From Lepidostoma basale (taxonomy: Eukaryota; Arthropoda; Insecta; Trichoptera; Lepidostomatidae): a DNA stretch of 64,000 nt. Location: contig JAHDVF020000862.1 of the NCBI GenBank assembly GCA_022606425.2, positions 83,322 to 147,321 of the forward strand, written 5' to 3'. Below are positions 20,885-31,745 of the stretch, piece after piece. The translations under genes were made by a program, and so were the position numbers. Within the stretch, counting starts at the first letter, position 1, and the number at the start of each line of letters is the position of its first letter. The notes under the pieces are model-generated. The model was not told where the DNA came from and made no database searches. It saw only the letters and a list, made by a program, of their open reading frames with translations.

Positions 20885-21127
20885 GCTTCAACAAAAATGC
20901 ATTGAAAAGTTACCAAGGCGAATAGCAAACCAAACATTACCCGAGATGGAAATCGTCCGGTGCGTTCGCCCCGACACAGCTGATTGGCTAGCGGTCGGCG
21001 CCGTGAGGTGACGTCATCTGGCCCGCCGTCGGGACGCTCGGCAGGCGTCCGGTCACCCTTCAGGGGTTTCCCAGTCCAACCCATGTGCATCGGAGGTGCA
21101 ATCAAATCGATTTAATCCGCGACAAAT
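20885..21127. other. GC-rich island, not repeat-like
   Basis: About 150 bases (20950-21090) are markedly GC-rich, between an RTE copy and a foldback element. No match to other parts of the window and no convincing ORF. It may be host sequence such as a promoter or UTR. Confidence 0.3.
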
Positions 21128-21139
21128 TATTTAACATGT

Positions 21140-21325
21140 AGTCCATTGTTTTGGCCGAAACACTATGATACCTTAACGTTTTAAACTGTTAAATTAAATA
21201 ACTTTGTTTTATGTTTCACAATTGTATTTTATTTTACGCGACAGATGTTTTGTTGACGAAACTGCTGTCGCGTAAAATAAAATACAATTGTGATACATAA
21301 AACAAAGTTATTTAATTTGACAGTT
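21140..21325 (-). mobile_element. Foldback family FB-1, copy d (centre deleted)
   Basis: 186 bp with the FB-1 one-sided end at the left (GTCCATTGTTTTGGCCG) and inverted arms. The centre, including most of the CTGATGATG hairpin, is gone. TATTTAACATGT (21128-21139) and TATTTAATATGT (21326-21337) form a 12-bp TSD with one mismatch. Confidence 0.75.
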
Positions 21326-21515
21326 TATTTAATATGTTTTAACAAATTATTTGTAAAAAGTCATTCCTTATATTTGTATTACATATTAGTGAAAAATCTG
21401 GTTGATGGTTATATACTCAGATTTGTGCGGATTATGGAAACATTTCGAAATTGGGGTTCTCTCTATCTCTCTCTCCCTGTCTGATAAAACTTCAAATTAC
21501 TAATTAATTGTATTA

Positions 21516-21933
21516 TCTTTATATGTATAATTCTTCCGTACGGGCGTATATACTTCTCCTAAACGGCCGGACCGATTTTGATGAAATTGTGTGTGCGTGC
21601 GTGCGTGCGTTTGTTTGAGGACCCGCAAAATTGGACCCGGCAGGTAATCGTTATAATCTTCTGGAAAGTTCAAGAATAATTTACCTTCTGATAATAATTC
21701 ATAGTTATGCTTGTTTACCATAGATGGCGCTGATGTCAAATTATTTGTTTAACATGCGCATATCACTTGCGTTGTAGCGTGGCGTAGATTTAAAATTCAA
21801 ACTAAATGTCAAATGTCCTTAAGAAAAAAGCATAGTTTATCGAAAATATGAATATCGAAAAAACGTTTGCTGAGCCAGCTACGCAACAGGCAAGCCAACG
21901 TTCAGGTAGGACAACGTCTCTCGGGTCAGCTAG
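21516..21933 (+). mobile_element. Non-autonomous Helitron
   Basis: Begins TC (21516) after a host A and ends CTAG (21933) before a host T, as required for Helitron A|T insertion without TSD. Near the 5' end is the insect Helitron-like stretch ACGGCCGGACCGATTTTGAT. The 3' end reads TCTCTCGGGTCAGCTAG. It is 418 bp with no Rep/helicase coding capacity and includes a (GTGC)n run near 21590-21614. Confidence 0.75.
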
Positions 21934-22332
21934 TTATATATAATATGATAATATTATGTTTTTGTTACCCTTAATACATAAATAAATAAATATTTTAAAA
22001 ATATGTATTTGATGTATAATTTAATAACAATGGGTCTGTATGAGAGTGCTGTTCGAAGCTGTATAAGAATTATTTATGCGGAAAGGGTAGTTTGAAAAAA
22101 AATCAATCGCCATAATGAATGCGCTCCTTATTAATTTACAAACCACCCCTTGTACGGGGTTACATCGTAAAAATACATAATGTAGTGCTAGTGATTCACC
22201 CTCGAGTCGTGGAATTTCAGTTGAATAATATTTTCAGGAAACCACCGTTGAACTGTGGAATCATGGGGATTTTTTTCTTCTATTTTTCAATGTGTATGTC
22301 TCCAATTCATGGTATTGAATTTTAAAATAGTT
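21934..22332. other. Intergenic, no gene recognised
   Basis: AT-rich. The 68-residue frame at 22119-22325 has no motif. Confidence 0.4.
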
Positions 22333-22796
22333 CCAACTAAGTAACTAACTAACTATCACGCCGTCCCGCGAAGGGGTAGACAGAAATAATGGACCGCCAC
22401 AATTGTTCTATCCTGACATACTTCTCTCAATTAATTTACATTCATACATCGTGTCATGCACGCACATCGGCTTTGACGTCATGACTTCTTCTTCTTCTTC
22501 AGGTGCCCTGTCGGGTCCCCCCAACGTTGGCGATCACCTCGGCGAACCTGTCCCTGTCCTGCGCCGCTCCTCCACACTTCGGATGCCGGTTCACTCCCTC
22601 ACGTTTCGCAGCCAGGACATTTTTCTCCTTCCGGGCCCTCGGCGTCCCTCAATTTTGACGTCATGACTAAATTAATGAAATTTTGAAGATCGGTCATGTC
22701 GGTAATCGGAATAATCGACGTACATGTATGACTCACTGTATGAATGTGGAGGAAGCCAGAAAGGTTTGTTAGGTTAGAGCAGTGTGGCAGTTCACA
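22333..22796 (-). mobile_element. RTE-A scraps around an RTE-B insertion
   Basis: 22333-22471 is a minus-strand RTE-A 3' terminus (AACTAACTAACTATCACGCC). 22669-22796 is plus-strand RTE-A (MTHCMNVEEARKVC-like). The inserted RTE-B lies between, inside duplicated target DNA. Confidence 0.6.
22487..22653 (-). mobile_element. RTE-B 3' fragment with 15-bp TSD
   Basis: A minus-strand RTE-B end. The (GAA)n tail is at the left (22487-22500), followed by the reverse of GGTRQGT, VIANVG and the MSWLRNVRE region. TTTGACGTCATGACT at 22472-22486 and 22654-22668 is the target-site duplication. Confidence 0.85.
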
Positions 22797-22950
22797 ACTC
22801 TTACGGTCATCGTAGGAGAGTTGCGAGTGCTGCGACCGTTAAACCAAAGGTCCCGGGTTCGATTCCCGGCGATGACAATAAAATGGCGATATGTTAGCGA
22901 CGTATCACATGTTATGTGAATTAATATAATTGCAAAAAAATATGTATACA
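22797..22950 (+). mobile_element. tRNA-derived SINE
   Basis: A tRNA-like head with a perfect 7-bp acceptor-type stem (GTCATCG ... CGATGAC), a T arm CCGGGTTCGATTCCCGG and internal promoter box B GGTTCGATTCC (22856-22866). The body AATAAAATGGCGATATGTTA is shared with the SINEs at 42.8, 49.1 and 63.9 kb. The anticodon arm has no proper variable loop, so it is not a working tRNA gene. Confidence 0.78.
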
Positions 22951-22953
22951 AAC

Positions 22954-23491
22954 AAACAAGCAAACAAACAAACCATCACGCCATTTTCCCCTAGAGGCAA
23001 AGAGAATGGACCGCCACACTACTCTATCCTGGCACACTTCTCTAGGTTCCTCCACATTCATATAGCGAGTCATACATGCACTTGATTCTTCCGACTTCTA
23101 ACATGACCAACCTTTAAAATTTGATAAATTGGTCATGCCATGTTTTTCTCGGTCTGCCTCGACTCCGTACTCCATTTATATCATTAAAGTATACTTTCTT
23201 AACCATTCTTTCTCCATCCATGCGCTCCGTATGTCCGAACCAACGCAGCGATCATTTCAAAAATTTGTTCATAATACCTTCTTCCGCTCTATATTACTTT
23301 CTTATATCAGCATTTGAGATTCTGTCGTATATCGTTCTGTCACACATACGTCTTAGGGACCTCATCTCTACCGCATTTATTCTGCTCTCATCCTTCTTCT
23401 GCCAGTTCCATGCTTCGCTTTCATACATTAGGGTTGGGACTAGAACTCCATTGTGAACGGCTGTTTTCGCTTTCATTGATAAATTCTTGTT
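22954..23491 (-). mobile_element. RTE-A 3' fragment with (GTTT)n tail
   Basis: Minus strand. The tail (AAAC)n at the left is followed by the C-terminal region back to KAKTAVHNGVLVPTLMYESE (open 23294-23476). Its sequence groups with the copy at 3146-4202 (MKAKTAVHNGVLVPTLMY, RRMCDRTIYDRISNADIRK), a subfamily with GTT-type tails. Confidence 0.82.
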
Positions 23492-23538
23492 TGTAGTTAG
23501 ACAGTAATTGGGTTCAAACGACCTGTTTTATGCAAAAA

Positions 23539-23681
23539 AGGAGTGGGCAGAAAATATGGATCGCCATACTTTTATTTCCAGACACTTATCTTGCTTCCTC
23601 AACATTCATACATCGTGTCATGCACGTAGGTGCGTCGATTTTTCCTACACCTTACGTTGTCGACATTCAATATTTGATCGT
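23539..23681 (-). mobile_element. RTE-A scrap
   Basis: Minus-strand terminal part (TGGATCGCCATACTTTTATT ... ATTCAATATTTGATC), missing the tail. Confidence 0.6.
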
Positions 23682-24040
23682 CTTTAATCATTTGTTTATT
23701 CATATACGTATGTATATTTTTTCGATGCGAGTTTTTTTCTTTGACAAAAGTCTCACAAAGAGGGCTTGTCAAAAGAATTGAATCAATATGTTTGGCGCGT
23801 CTGGTATTCGAACGGGAGATAATAATTTATCATAGATGCAAATACTCCGCGGATCAAATTCCGAAGAAAAGTGGGGAATTCTAAACAAAATGGGGATTTT
23901 CTTCCAAGTGGGGATTTGTGGTTATATAGGGAAGGAAGATAATGGAAAAATCCCACAGCCAGGGGAGAGATGCCTCGGAAATTGGGGTGTTGAAACAATA
24001 TATAATTATATATTGGTATATAATTTCTGGAGTTTCAGGG
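23682..24040. other. Intergenic, no gene recognised
   Basis: Overlapping short frames on both strands have no motif. The right edge is the start of repeat Y. Confidence 0.35.
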
Positions 24041-24440
24041 GGATAGCCACTGTGACGGCCGAAAAAATAAATGATTTCGGGATTTTTTTTTACCGGGATA
24101 ATTAAAAAATATTGGAAAAGCATTTTCTTTAATTTATTAAGTGTACATTGAATATATTATAGTTTACATAATTTTTTTATTGTAAAATATTAAATAGTCA
24201 CAATGTTATCAGCGTTGCTGTAGAGTCCTAAAAAAATTCTCTCCCCACGGTCGCATCGATTTCTCAAAAAAGGATTATCCGAAATAAAAAAATCATGGTT
24301 CATCATAATCTCTATGAATCTAGTTATCGTTATACGTAGCCGATTTTTTTTTAATTTTGATTTTCCACAAAATTTCGATCGTTTGAAAAATTTTATAATT
24401 TTTTTTTGTACTTTTTTGTATTCAAGCTGTATAAAAAATA
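24041..24440 (+). repeat. Unknown repeat Y, copy 1
   Basis: About 400 bases similar to 36737-37130, starting GGGATAGCCACTGTGA in both and sharing TTATCAGCGTTGCTGTAGAG, CGGTCGCATCGATTT and TTTTGTATTCAAGC. No ORF, TIR or TSD was identified. It might be the end of an unrecognised transposon. Confidence 0.6.
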
Positions 24441-24470
24441 GTTAAAACTCAAAATAGAAAACGTAAAAAT

Positions 24471-24785
24471 GAAGATATATAAGGCAGATGATCGTATCAC
24501 AACCAAAATTATAAAAGGATATCTGAGATGTAGTTGACATATGGAACGAGTGGATGAGAGAAGAATGGTTAAAATGTTGTACATAAGCAGTGTGAGTGGA
24601 CAGATAAGGCGTGGAAGACCAAGGAAATCTTGGCATGACATTTTAAGTCGGAAAAATTGACAAGGGTATATGATTGATTTATGAATGTAGAGGAAGCTCT
24701 AGAGGTATGCCAGGACAGACCAGTATGGCGGTCCATCCTCTCGGCTTACCGCTCCAGGGAAACGGCGTGATGGTTAATTAGTTAA
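24471..24785 (+). mobile_element. RTE-A 3' fragment
   Basis: Plus-strand decayed copy (VDERRMVKMLYISSVSG, MNVEEALEVCQDRPVWR) ending AACGGCGTGATGGTTAATTAG. Confidence 0.7.
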
Positions 24786-24900
24786 AAATAAATATATTAG
24801 TGACAAATCTGTTTCGCCTTGCGAGAGCATTTTCAAACTCTGTTTGAGAATCCCCTTACATGGCGAAACTAACCTTTTTATAAATAAATTCTGTAAAACC
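24786..24900 (-). mobile_element. Foldback family FB-3 fragment
   Basis: The minus strand reads TTTGAAAATGCTCTCGCAAG, GCGAAACAGATTTGTC (24802-24836), again motif - GAAAC - GTC. An imperfect inverse (ATGGCGAAAC) lies at about 24857. A related piece is at 40780-40850. Confidence 0.5.
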
Positions 24901-25358
24901 AATGAAACAATCGCGTTTGTATCATAATAGTAAAAACCCTTATGTCACCAATAAATAGTACGAGAATATTTTGAATATAATAGAGGAATACTTCTTTGAA
25001 TTTTGTTCTGATTCTGAATTTTATTTTGAATTTTGTTCTCATTATTGTTGTATAACTGGAGTGTAGAAAACAAAAGGAGAACAATTTGATATTGTTAACT
25101 TTACCATGTGACAAAAAGTGAATTAACATTGAACGTAACAACTTTTTATTGATTATGATTGTACAGTGAACCAAGTTTTTGAAGTGTAGAAAATCTTTAC
25201 TTCCGTGAATATTTCACGGGTTGCAAATTTTTAATTGTTTTTTCGTGTACGGAGAAAGTAGAGTCAAAGTCAAGCAATGACCGGGCGGGAGTGAATTTTT
25301 CTCAAAGGTAAACTGCAAATCAATGAAACATCCCGACCATAAAAGCTAGCAAAAAATA
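24901..25358. other. Intergenic, no gene recognised
   Basis: AT-rich to 25180, more balanced afterwards. No ORF with a recognisable motif. Confidence 0.35.
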
Positions 25359-25601
25359 TTGGCGGAATCCCAAGAAGTGTACCCCGCTGTTTACGTTTCA
25401 CGCATCGCCCACGAGCGGCGCGCCTCTCCGAAGACCAGCTCGTTCGGGGGAAACTCGATTAATTCGTCGATAATGCTATTGGAAATCGCCAACCTTTGTT
25501 ACGAGGCGATATTTTTAAATCTCGCCGAGATTCCGCCTGATACAACGGACACTAGCGATTCTAAGAAAGATTCGCAATTTACTGTTGCCTTATTTTTTTA
25601 A
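25359..25601 (+). other. Unassigned open frame in balanced-GC DNA
   Basis: An 80-residue frame in DNA whose composition differs from the flanks. The first codon decoded as start is TTG, not ATG. The product has no domain I recognise (AERRASPKTSS-like basic start, LAEIPPDTTDTSDSKK end). Host exon or chance cannot be decided from the sequence. Confidence 0.15.
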
Positions 25602-25639
25602 TTATTTTTATTTATCAAAATGTATAATAGTCATGTATG

Positions 25640-25856
25640 TCGACGGGATGATGTAAGGTGGAGCTAGAGGGTTACTGAATGGAGGCCAAGGTTGGGCCGG
25701 AGAAGTGTCGGGAGACAGCCTACCAGGTGGAGCGATGATATTGTGCGGACGGCGGGAAGGGTCTGGAGAACACTGGCGAGAGACCGAGAGAGATGGCGTG
25801 GGGGTGGAGAGGCTTACGTCCAACAGTGGATGGAGACAAGCTGACGAAGATAAACA
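25640..25856 (+). mobile_element. RTE-D 3' fragment
   Basis: Plus strand reads VTEWRPRLGRRSVGRQPTRW, SDDIVRTAGRVWRTLARDRE and RWRGGGEAYVQQWMETS-stop, followed by a short A/T tail. This is the extreme C-terminus of an RTE-type ORF2. Confidence 0.75.
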
Positions 25857-25889
25857 TTTTTTTTTTTTTTCATTCCCATAAGTTTAGAT

Positions 25890-25975
25890 AACTCATTGTT
25901 ATTGTTTCTTGGACAATGATGTAAAACTCTATATTAAATAATTAATACGAATGAAATCGTCTGTTTTATATCATA
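25890..25975 (+). mobile_element. Foldback family FB-4 arm
   Basis: AATTAATACGAATGAAATCG, TCTGTTTTATATCATAATAA matches the arms at 38265-38316, 56448-56490 and 63719-63772. Only one arm is present. Confidence 0.45.
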
Positions 25976-26056
25976 ATAATTGGGTTCAAATGACCTGTTG
26001 TGTACAAATAATAATAAGAAGAAGAACATAAAGAATATGTTTTGGCGTTTACTTAA

Positions 26057-26853
26057 CCCTTAACGTACCGTGTTCAAAACAAAACGCTCGCTCCCATGTG
26101 GTCAATTCAGTTTACCGCTAACTTTATCTAAATATCAAGCATATGACTCGATGAATCAAAATTTAATTTATGTCATCTTGTAGGGAATTTCATTAGGAAT
26201 AGATCGATATCTATAACATACATGGATTATTTGAAAAACATATCATTATTAATTTTTTTCTGGAACCATGCGATTTCTGATATGGAATGCGTCACAGCAT
26301 ACGAGCGACTGACACCAAGTATAAACTTGTCTTGCCCCGCCGCGCCGCGCCGCGGCCGGCGGGGCGAGACTTTACGAGATTTTACGTATGATAAAGGCAC
26401 CTAGGCAAAATGTATAATACGTTTAAGACAACGAGTACGTATTAATATTTGTCCCTTTTGGTAAAGTGTTAATATTTTCACAGTTCTGATATTATTAAGT
26501 TGCGTGCTGCGTTTCCGTCCACAGTCGGTATTATTACGTACCTATGAGAAAAGGCCAAAGATATAATTTATAATACGTTCAAAACAGCGAGTAAGTATTT
26601 GTCACTTTTGATAAAGTTGTAAATATTAGCAAAACAAATTCTACCTTAACACGAATGAAGGTGAGGGCAGTCTTAGAAAATATTTTTTTTTGGGATGAAG
26701 GAAGTAATTTTTTGCTTTTTTTTTATTACGAAATATTGAGAACACTTCAATGGAGGATTACATTTTTTTTATAATATTAGGGTCCATAGGTTTTAAGAAA
26801 ATCAACTTTAAATTGGCAGTGGAAACTCAATTGACCACATGGCAACGCGACGG
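26057..26853. mobile_element. Putative piggyBac-like non-autonomous element (repeat Z)
   Basis: TTAA lies at both ends (26053-26056 and 26854-26857). The left end starts CCCTTAACG. A subterminal block CCATGTGGTCAATTCAGTTT near the left (26095-26114) is found inverted near the right end (26812-26841). The left 240 bases recur inverted at 61911-62131. Inside are a GC palindrome (26337-26367) and an imperfect direct repeat (26388-26490 and 26541-26635). There is no transposase. Confidence 0.45.
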
Positions 26854-26878
26854 TTAATTATGTCGGGAACAAATAGTA

Positions 26879-27052
26879 CTACAATGTAACCCCTCTTAAC
26901 CGGCCTGGTCTGGACCGGTACCTGTCTGGGTTGATCCGAGTTTCCCGGAAAAATAGAACCAATCAAAAACATCCTGCATATTACCTGAGGTATCATGAAT
27001 AAAAAATCAATTAAGACGTTAATGCAACTTTACATTAAGAGGGGTTCTACTG
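26879..27052. mobile_element. Pogo/Tigger-like MITE
   Basis: 174 bp with TIRs: the right end read inward is CAGTAGAACCCCTCTTAA, the left end CTACAATGTAACCCCTCTTA. TA flanks both ends (26877-26878 and 27053-27054). The termini resemble those of Tigger elements. There is no coding region. Confidence 0.55.
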
Positions 27053-27062
27053 TATAAATATT

Positions 27063-27458
27063 AATAAAACTTGCAAAGAAGATGCATCAGGCCAATAATG
27101 ACTTACGGAATCGAAGCAAGAGCGGACACTATCAGAACCAAACATCTCTTAAGAGTAGCAGAAATGAGAACATTGCGACCTATTGTGGGGAGAACCCTCG
27201 GATATAGGAAACCCAATGAAAAAATTAGCAAATCCTGCTAAAATGAAGACGTAGTAAGATGGAGTAGGCAGAGAAGACGATTCTGGAGGGACCACACCGA
27301 GAGAATGGATCCAGAAAGAATTCCTATGATAGTATTGCACGAGACTCCAGAGGGCCGTCGACCACCAAAGAGATGGAGAGAAGGCTGGTCGTCTTCATCA
27401 CCTGCATAAACAGATCGCAAGATCTACAATCAGAAGAAGAAGAATAATAATAAGAAGA
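27063..27458 (+). mobile_element. RTE-type LINE 3' fragment (another family)
   Basis: Plus strand reads MRPIMTYGIEARADTIRTKH, LLRVAEMRTLRPIVGRTLGY, RRRFWRDHTERMDPERIPMI and EGRRPPKRWREGWSS, with two stops. It ends in a GAAGAAGAATAATAATAAGA tail. It has the same layout as the other RTE C-termini but a distinct sequence. Confidence 0.75.
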
Positions 27459-27460
27459 GC

Positions 27461-27884
27461 AAACAACCGAATTTCCGTTAAGTTGTAAGATATTATATAT
27501 ATAATGAATGTTTGTTCTCCTCGACTAAGTGTTGGGAAATATTGTAAACATTAGTCCGTATTTTCCAGCGGCCGCGGCTATTTTGAATTCTGGACTGCGT
27601 CATGTTACGGCCGATACGGAGTGCAAGTCATTTTTCAGTATCCACTTTGTTTAATTCGGGAAAGTCTAAAAATACGCCGCGATTTGGTTATACCAAAATA
27701 CGATATCCGCCGCTATATTGATCAGGTGTGAGAATACGACTACAACTCGGGGTAATTATATTCACTCGATGGTCAGCGTCCTGATCTCATCGGATCAGCT
27801 GTTGGTCGGTCGTTCGAGAGAGACGACGAGAAATATAATCTGATAAAAATTGGATACATTCTCATTGCAAACAAGTGCCTATCC
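27461..27884. other. Balanced-GC region without recognised gene
   Basis: 27540-27850 is less AT-rich than its surroundings and matches nothing else in the window. No ORF with a known motif. Possibly host non-coding DNA. Confidence 0.3.
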
Positions 27885-28230
27885 AAAATCGACAGACTGC
27901 TCTGTCGATGCTAGTGAGCCTGGCGAAACTGGTCGCTGTCGAAATAAAGACAAAAGTGGAAGTAGTTAAAAACATCGTTTTATTTAACAACAACAAAAAT
28001 AAACCAAGTTTCCACGTAGGTGTAGGCAGAGTGAATGTACCGCCACACTAATCTATCCTGGAACACCTCTTCACCTTCCTTCACATTCATACAGCTAGTC
28101 ATACACGCACGTCGATTCTTCCGACTTGTAACATGACCTACCTTTAAAATTTGATTAATTTGGTCATGCCACGTTTTATTTAATGATTATTTAAAATGAA
28201 TTTCCATCAACAAATTTCAGTAAAATCGAG
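27885..28230 (-). mobile_element. FB-2 copy interrupted by an RTE-A insertion
   Basis: 27885-27987 is an FB-2 arm with core GATGCTAGTGAGCCTGGCGA followed by AACTGGTC (27903-27934). 28172-28230 is the FB-2 tail (ATTTAAAATGAATTTCCATC). Between them is a short RTE-A copy with TSD CGTTTTATTTAA (27976-27987 and 28172-28183). Confidence 0.75.
27988..28171 (-). mobile_element. RTE-A 3' end nested in FB-2, 12-bp TSD
   Basis: 184 bp. The (GTT)n-type tail is at the left (CAACAACAAAAATAAACC), then the minus-strand terminus back to TWHDQINQILKVGHV-like sequence. CGTTTTATTTAA occurs on each side. Confidence 0.85.
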
Positions 28231-28677
28231 TATATAGTTTATCTTCTAGAAAATATATGTTTTCATTCGTTTTAATTAAATTTTATAATATTTAATAGGC
28301 GTGGCATGTTTTTATCTTACTAGATCATTTTTAAACTGTCTTATCAAGGTGAAAAATGTCACTTCCATATTATAACTTGAATGAACTTAACAAGCCCTAA
28401 ACATCAAATTACAAAATTGAAATGGATTATCCCTTTTTATTACAAAACGTATTTTAAAATTTTTTTTATTATAGAGATTTCATCGTTTAAAATTTCTGAA
28501 ATTACAAGCCAACTGAAGGCTGGACATTACAAAGGTGTCAAGTAGAAAAAGCAGAGATACTCGTAATAAGCAAAAACTGTTTTCGTTCCATATGTCAAGT
28601 ACCACGGGTGGCATATTTAGGGTGACGTTTGAACTACACTATATTATTCAATCATTACGCACTTTTGCACAGTTATT
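28231..28677. other. Intergenic, no gene recognised
   Basis: AT-rich, featureless. Confidence 0.4.
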
Positions 28678-29052
28678 AGAAAGAATGGACTGCCACACTT
28701 TTCTTTCCTGACACATTTCTCTCGATTCCTCAACATTCATACATCGTGTCATGCACGCGCGTCGATTTCTCTCACTCCTCACATGGCCGACATTCAATAT
28801 TTGATTTATTTGATCGTGCCACGTTTTCCTCTGTCTTCCTCTATTTCTGGTTCCATTTACATCGTTAACATATATTTTTTTACCATTCTTTCTTCATTCA
28901 TTCTTTCCATATGTCCAAACCATCTTAATGATCCTTTCATTATTTTGTTCATAACACCATCATTCGCACCGCATTCACTTCTTATATTTTCTTTCTACAC
29001 TCTATCATACACAGAGTATCACACATTCGTCTGAGAGAGCTCATTTCTACTT
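28678..29052 (-). mobile_element. RTE-A fragment
   Basis: Minus-strand copy from VCQERKVWQS-like sequence back to the RSLRRMC-like region. It lacks the GGGGAGACGGCGTGATGG terminus. Frames are broken at several places. Confidence 0.7.
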
Positions 29053-29448
29053 AAATTCAATTATAAAAAATATATTATAATGTTTATAAAATTGTTAAAA
29101 AATATATTAAATAAAAATAAAAATTATAAATAAAATATAAAATAAAAATAAAAAATCAAAAAATATAATAAATATATTATATTTTTTATTATTTTGTAAA
29201 GAACTGTGTAGTTAACTGTAACTATCGAGTTTGTGATATACAGGTATGTAGGTGTTCATATTTGTGCGTGATGAAGTTCAGATATTATACTTCGTAACCG
29301 TATTACTGAGAATCCAATTGATGGAACACAGGACTATCCACTAGCGACTAGCAGATTGGTTATTTTTGTAACCAAATTGCATAAACACACGCCCAGTGGC
29401 GTTAAATTAGTTTTTGGCCAAAATAATATAAAATTACGTATAAGGATT
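29053..29448. other. Low-complexity AT-rich DNA
   Basis: 29095-29180 is (AAAT/AAAATA)-rich simple sequence. The rest has no feature. Confidence 0.45.
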
Positions 29449-29812
29449 AATTTTATCTCAATAGAGACGAAGATGCAAACTGGAAACTGAATATGGTGAT
29501 CGAGGTGTTTACAGGACTTATGACCTGTCATTGGTTGGGTTAAGCGCACGCTTTATGTAATTACAACATTCCCCATTCCACCTTTCTTATGACCACCATG
29601 TCTGACAAATTTTGGGAGCTGTATATATATTAATATCCAACACCACAATTCACATTTCAGTTCCAATTTACAGACCAGCGCAATCTATGAAGATTAGATT
29701 TAAGCATTAAGTAGAAGATCTTTTTATAACGCAATGTGAAAGGCTACCGCCATTAACGCACTGCTAGATAACGCCTGGAAATGTCACTCCAATTTATATG
29801 CTAACTTGGACC
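29449..29812 (+). repeat. Unknown repeat X, copy 1
   Basis: Begins TTATCTCAATAGAGACGAAG and includes CATTGGTTGGGTTAAGCGCA and AGGCTACCGCCATTAACGCA. The inverse lies at 37228-37598 and a partial direct copy at 41728-41905. There is no ORF or recognised terminus. Confidence 0.65.
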
Positions 29813-29998
29813 AGTTTTTGTTATCAGTCAATATACTCGTATATATTTTTTGAAAAGCAACGGGAATGTAGCTTTCCACATTTAAAACCTAAGGGCATTC
29901 CAAGAACCAGCAAAAATGTAACACTCTGCTGTGAACCAAACCCTCGGATTGAAATTTAAAAGAAAAATGTATTTTTAATAATTTAATATGAAATACTG

Positions 29999-30224
29999 AC
30001 TAAATAACTAAGTAACTAACCATCACGCCATTTCTTGGATGGGTAGGCAGAGAGGATGGATCGCCACACTTTTCTATCCTGACATAATTCTCGCGCCTCT
30101 TCTATATTCACGTGCATTTTGTCGATTGTTCCTACTTTGAACATCACCGCCTTTCAGTAATTGATTAATTTGGTCATGCCATGTCTTCCTCTTCCTTTCT
30201 CGACTTCTTTTTCCATTCAAACAA
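29999..30224 (-). mobile_element. RTE-A 3' fragment
   Basis: Tail ACTAAATAACTAAGTAACTA, then the minus-strand C-terminus with the GRPRKTWHDQINQL region, ending at a SSV-GK-like point. Confidence 0.7.
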
Positions 30225-30469
30225 CAATGTATTTGTACAATATATAATAATAAAATTTACAACTGTGGTACATAAGTTATAGTAACAAATAATAGTAGAG
30301 AAAACACAAGGTTTGGGGGAAAAATGAAGAAAAAATATATAATAACAATGGAGGATTATTAAGTTTCAGATAATTTTTTAATTTTCTTTTGGATTTTCAA
30401 TATTTTTAAGGTTCAACGGAAGGTTGAAAGTATTTTTTTCCAAGATAGAGAAAAGAATTTTGAGAATGC

Positions 30470-30622
30470 TAACTAACTAACTAACTAACCATCACGCCGT
30501 CTCCCCGAAAGGGTAGGCAGAAAGAATGGACTGTCACACTTTATCCGATGCGCCACTCCATCCTTCTCTTTTCGCCCGGCGGGAGACGCGGTGTGATGGG
30601 TTGCGAACCTCATCGCCACCAA
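30470..30622 (-). mobile_element. Family R non-autonomous element, 5' truncated
   Basis: Minus strand: tail (CTAA)n, RTE-A-like terminus, then the R body (GGGAGACGCGGTGTGATGGG, GCGAACCTCATCGCCACCAA). It stops there. Confidence 0.7.
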
Positions 30623-31111
30623 ATGAGAATGCTTAGGGTTTAATATCGGGATTTTAATGTTATTCTGATATCTTGCAGATATATTAACTTGAAAGTTATT
30701 TAAAGCGTGAAGGGGTTTTCAACGGAATAACTATTTTAAGCTATAATTAAGTTTTATTGGGTATTTTCGATTTTTCAAAAGTAATTTTGATTTTTAAGCA
30801 GGCCCTTGCGCGGCCTAGTACCATTTGGTCCACGGCCCGGGGGGTTGGAGACCACTGAGCTAGATGACATATCTTAGTGAACCAACGCACCCATAAGAAG
30901 TCCTTTGAAAAAAAAAACTGATTCGATTTGATGAATATAAATGATTTTGCTAATTTTCCGTTCAACCCGCCATTTGCAAATGTTTATTTATAGTTTCCAC
31001 CGCAGATATAAAACATCCAATAAATAACTCAAACGGCCTAACATGCAAAAAATTATATTGATTTAGTGTGATACTTTTCTTAATACACAAATTGGTGTAA
31101 TTTATTTCATA
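30623..31111. other. Intergenic with a possible hAT-type end
   Basis: Mostly featureless. On the minus strand, CAGTGGTCTCCAACCCCCCG (ending at 30856 on plus) looks like a hAT terminal inverted repeat. The partner end was not found. Confidence 0.3.
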
Positions 31112-31449
31112 CTAGCTGACCCGGCAACGCTTCGCTATTGCTAAATTCGAGTACATAAATAAACCCAATATATATTAAACAAATACAATTAAAGTTCAAT
31201 AACAATTCGTTTATTTATTGGATTAAATGCCATGTGTATGGATGCAAAAATGTGTGTCTATATCTTTAAAACAAAGTTTCAATCCAAGCAAACTCGCTGT
31301 GAATTATAAACTTGAATACATATTACTAATGTAATTGAAAAACTATTTTTTGAATATTTTATATGAAATTTAATAATCAAATAAACAATATTATATCACA
31401 TTTGCAGAAAACATTCATTATATTAAAGAAACAAAACTCTTGATTTTGT

Positions 31450-31745
31450 TGTCCATGAAATTCACATCAGAGCCAATAAAGTAAGTTTCTACGATCGTGA
31501 TTTCGGCACTGCGAGTCCGCTGGCGTGGAATAGTAATATAGATGATAATACTACAAAAGCCTCCCTTCCCGACTTCCACAACTGTATCCCTCGCCGCTCT
31601 GCGCCATTGACCTCCTGCCACTCGTTTAATATCATCAGACCATCTTGCTTGTGATCTGCCAGAATTTGTGTAGCTGTTTCTCTTTCGCCACTCCAGGCCA
31701 GAAGATCTTATCACCCGTTGTCCTTGCTTTATGACCGATCCCATT
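31450..31745 (-). mobile_element. RTE-D-like fragment
   Basis: The minus strand reads GRSQARWSDDIKRVAGGQWR and RAARDTVVEVG, with SGLEWRKRNSYTNS before it. This matches the GRPQTRWSDDI region of RTE-D ORF2. Confidence 0.6.

Noticed and set aside
22797..22870. A functional tRNA gene
   Set aside because: Acceptor stem and box B are good, but the variable loop is missing, and the sequence continues into the body shared with three other SINE copies.
30780..30860. A complete hAT element ending at 30856
   Set aside because: Only one terminus (CAGTGGTCTCCAACC on the minus strand) was found; no partner end or 8-bp TSD.
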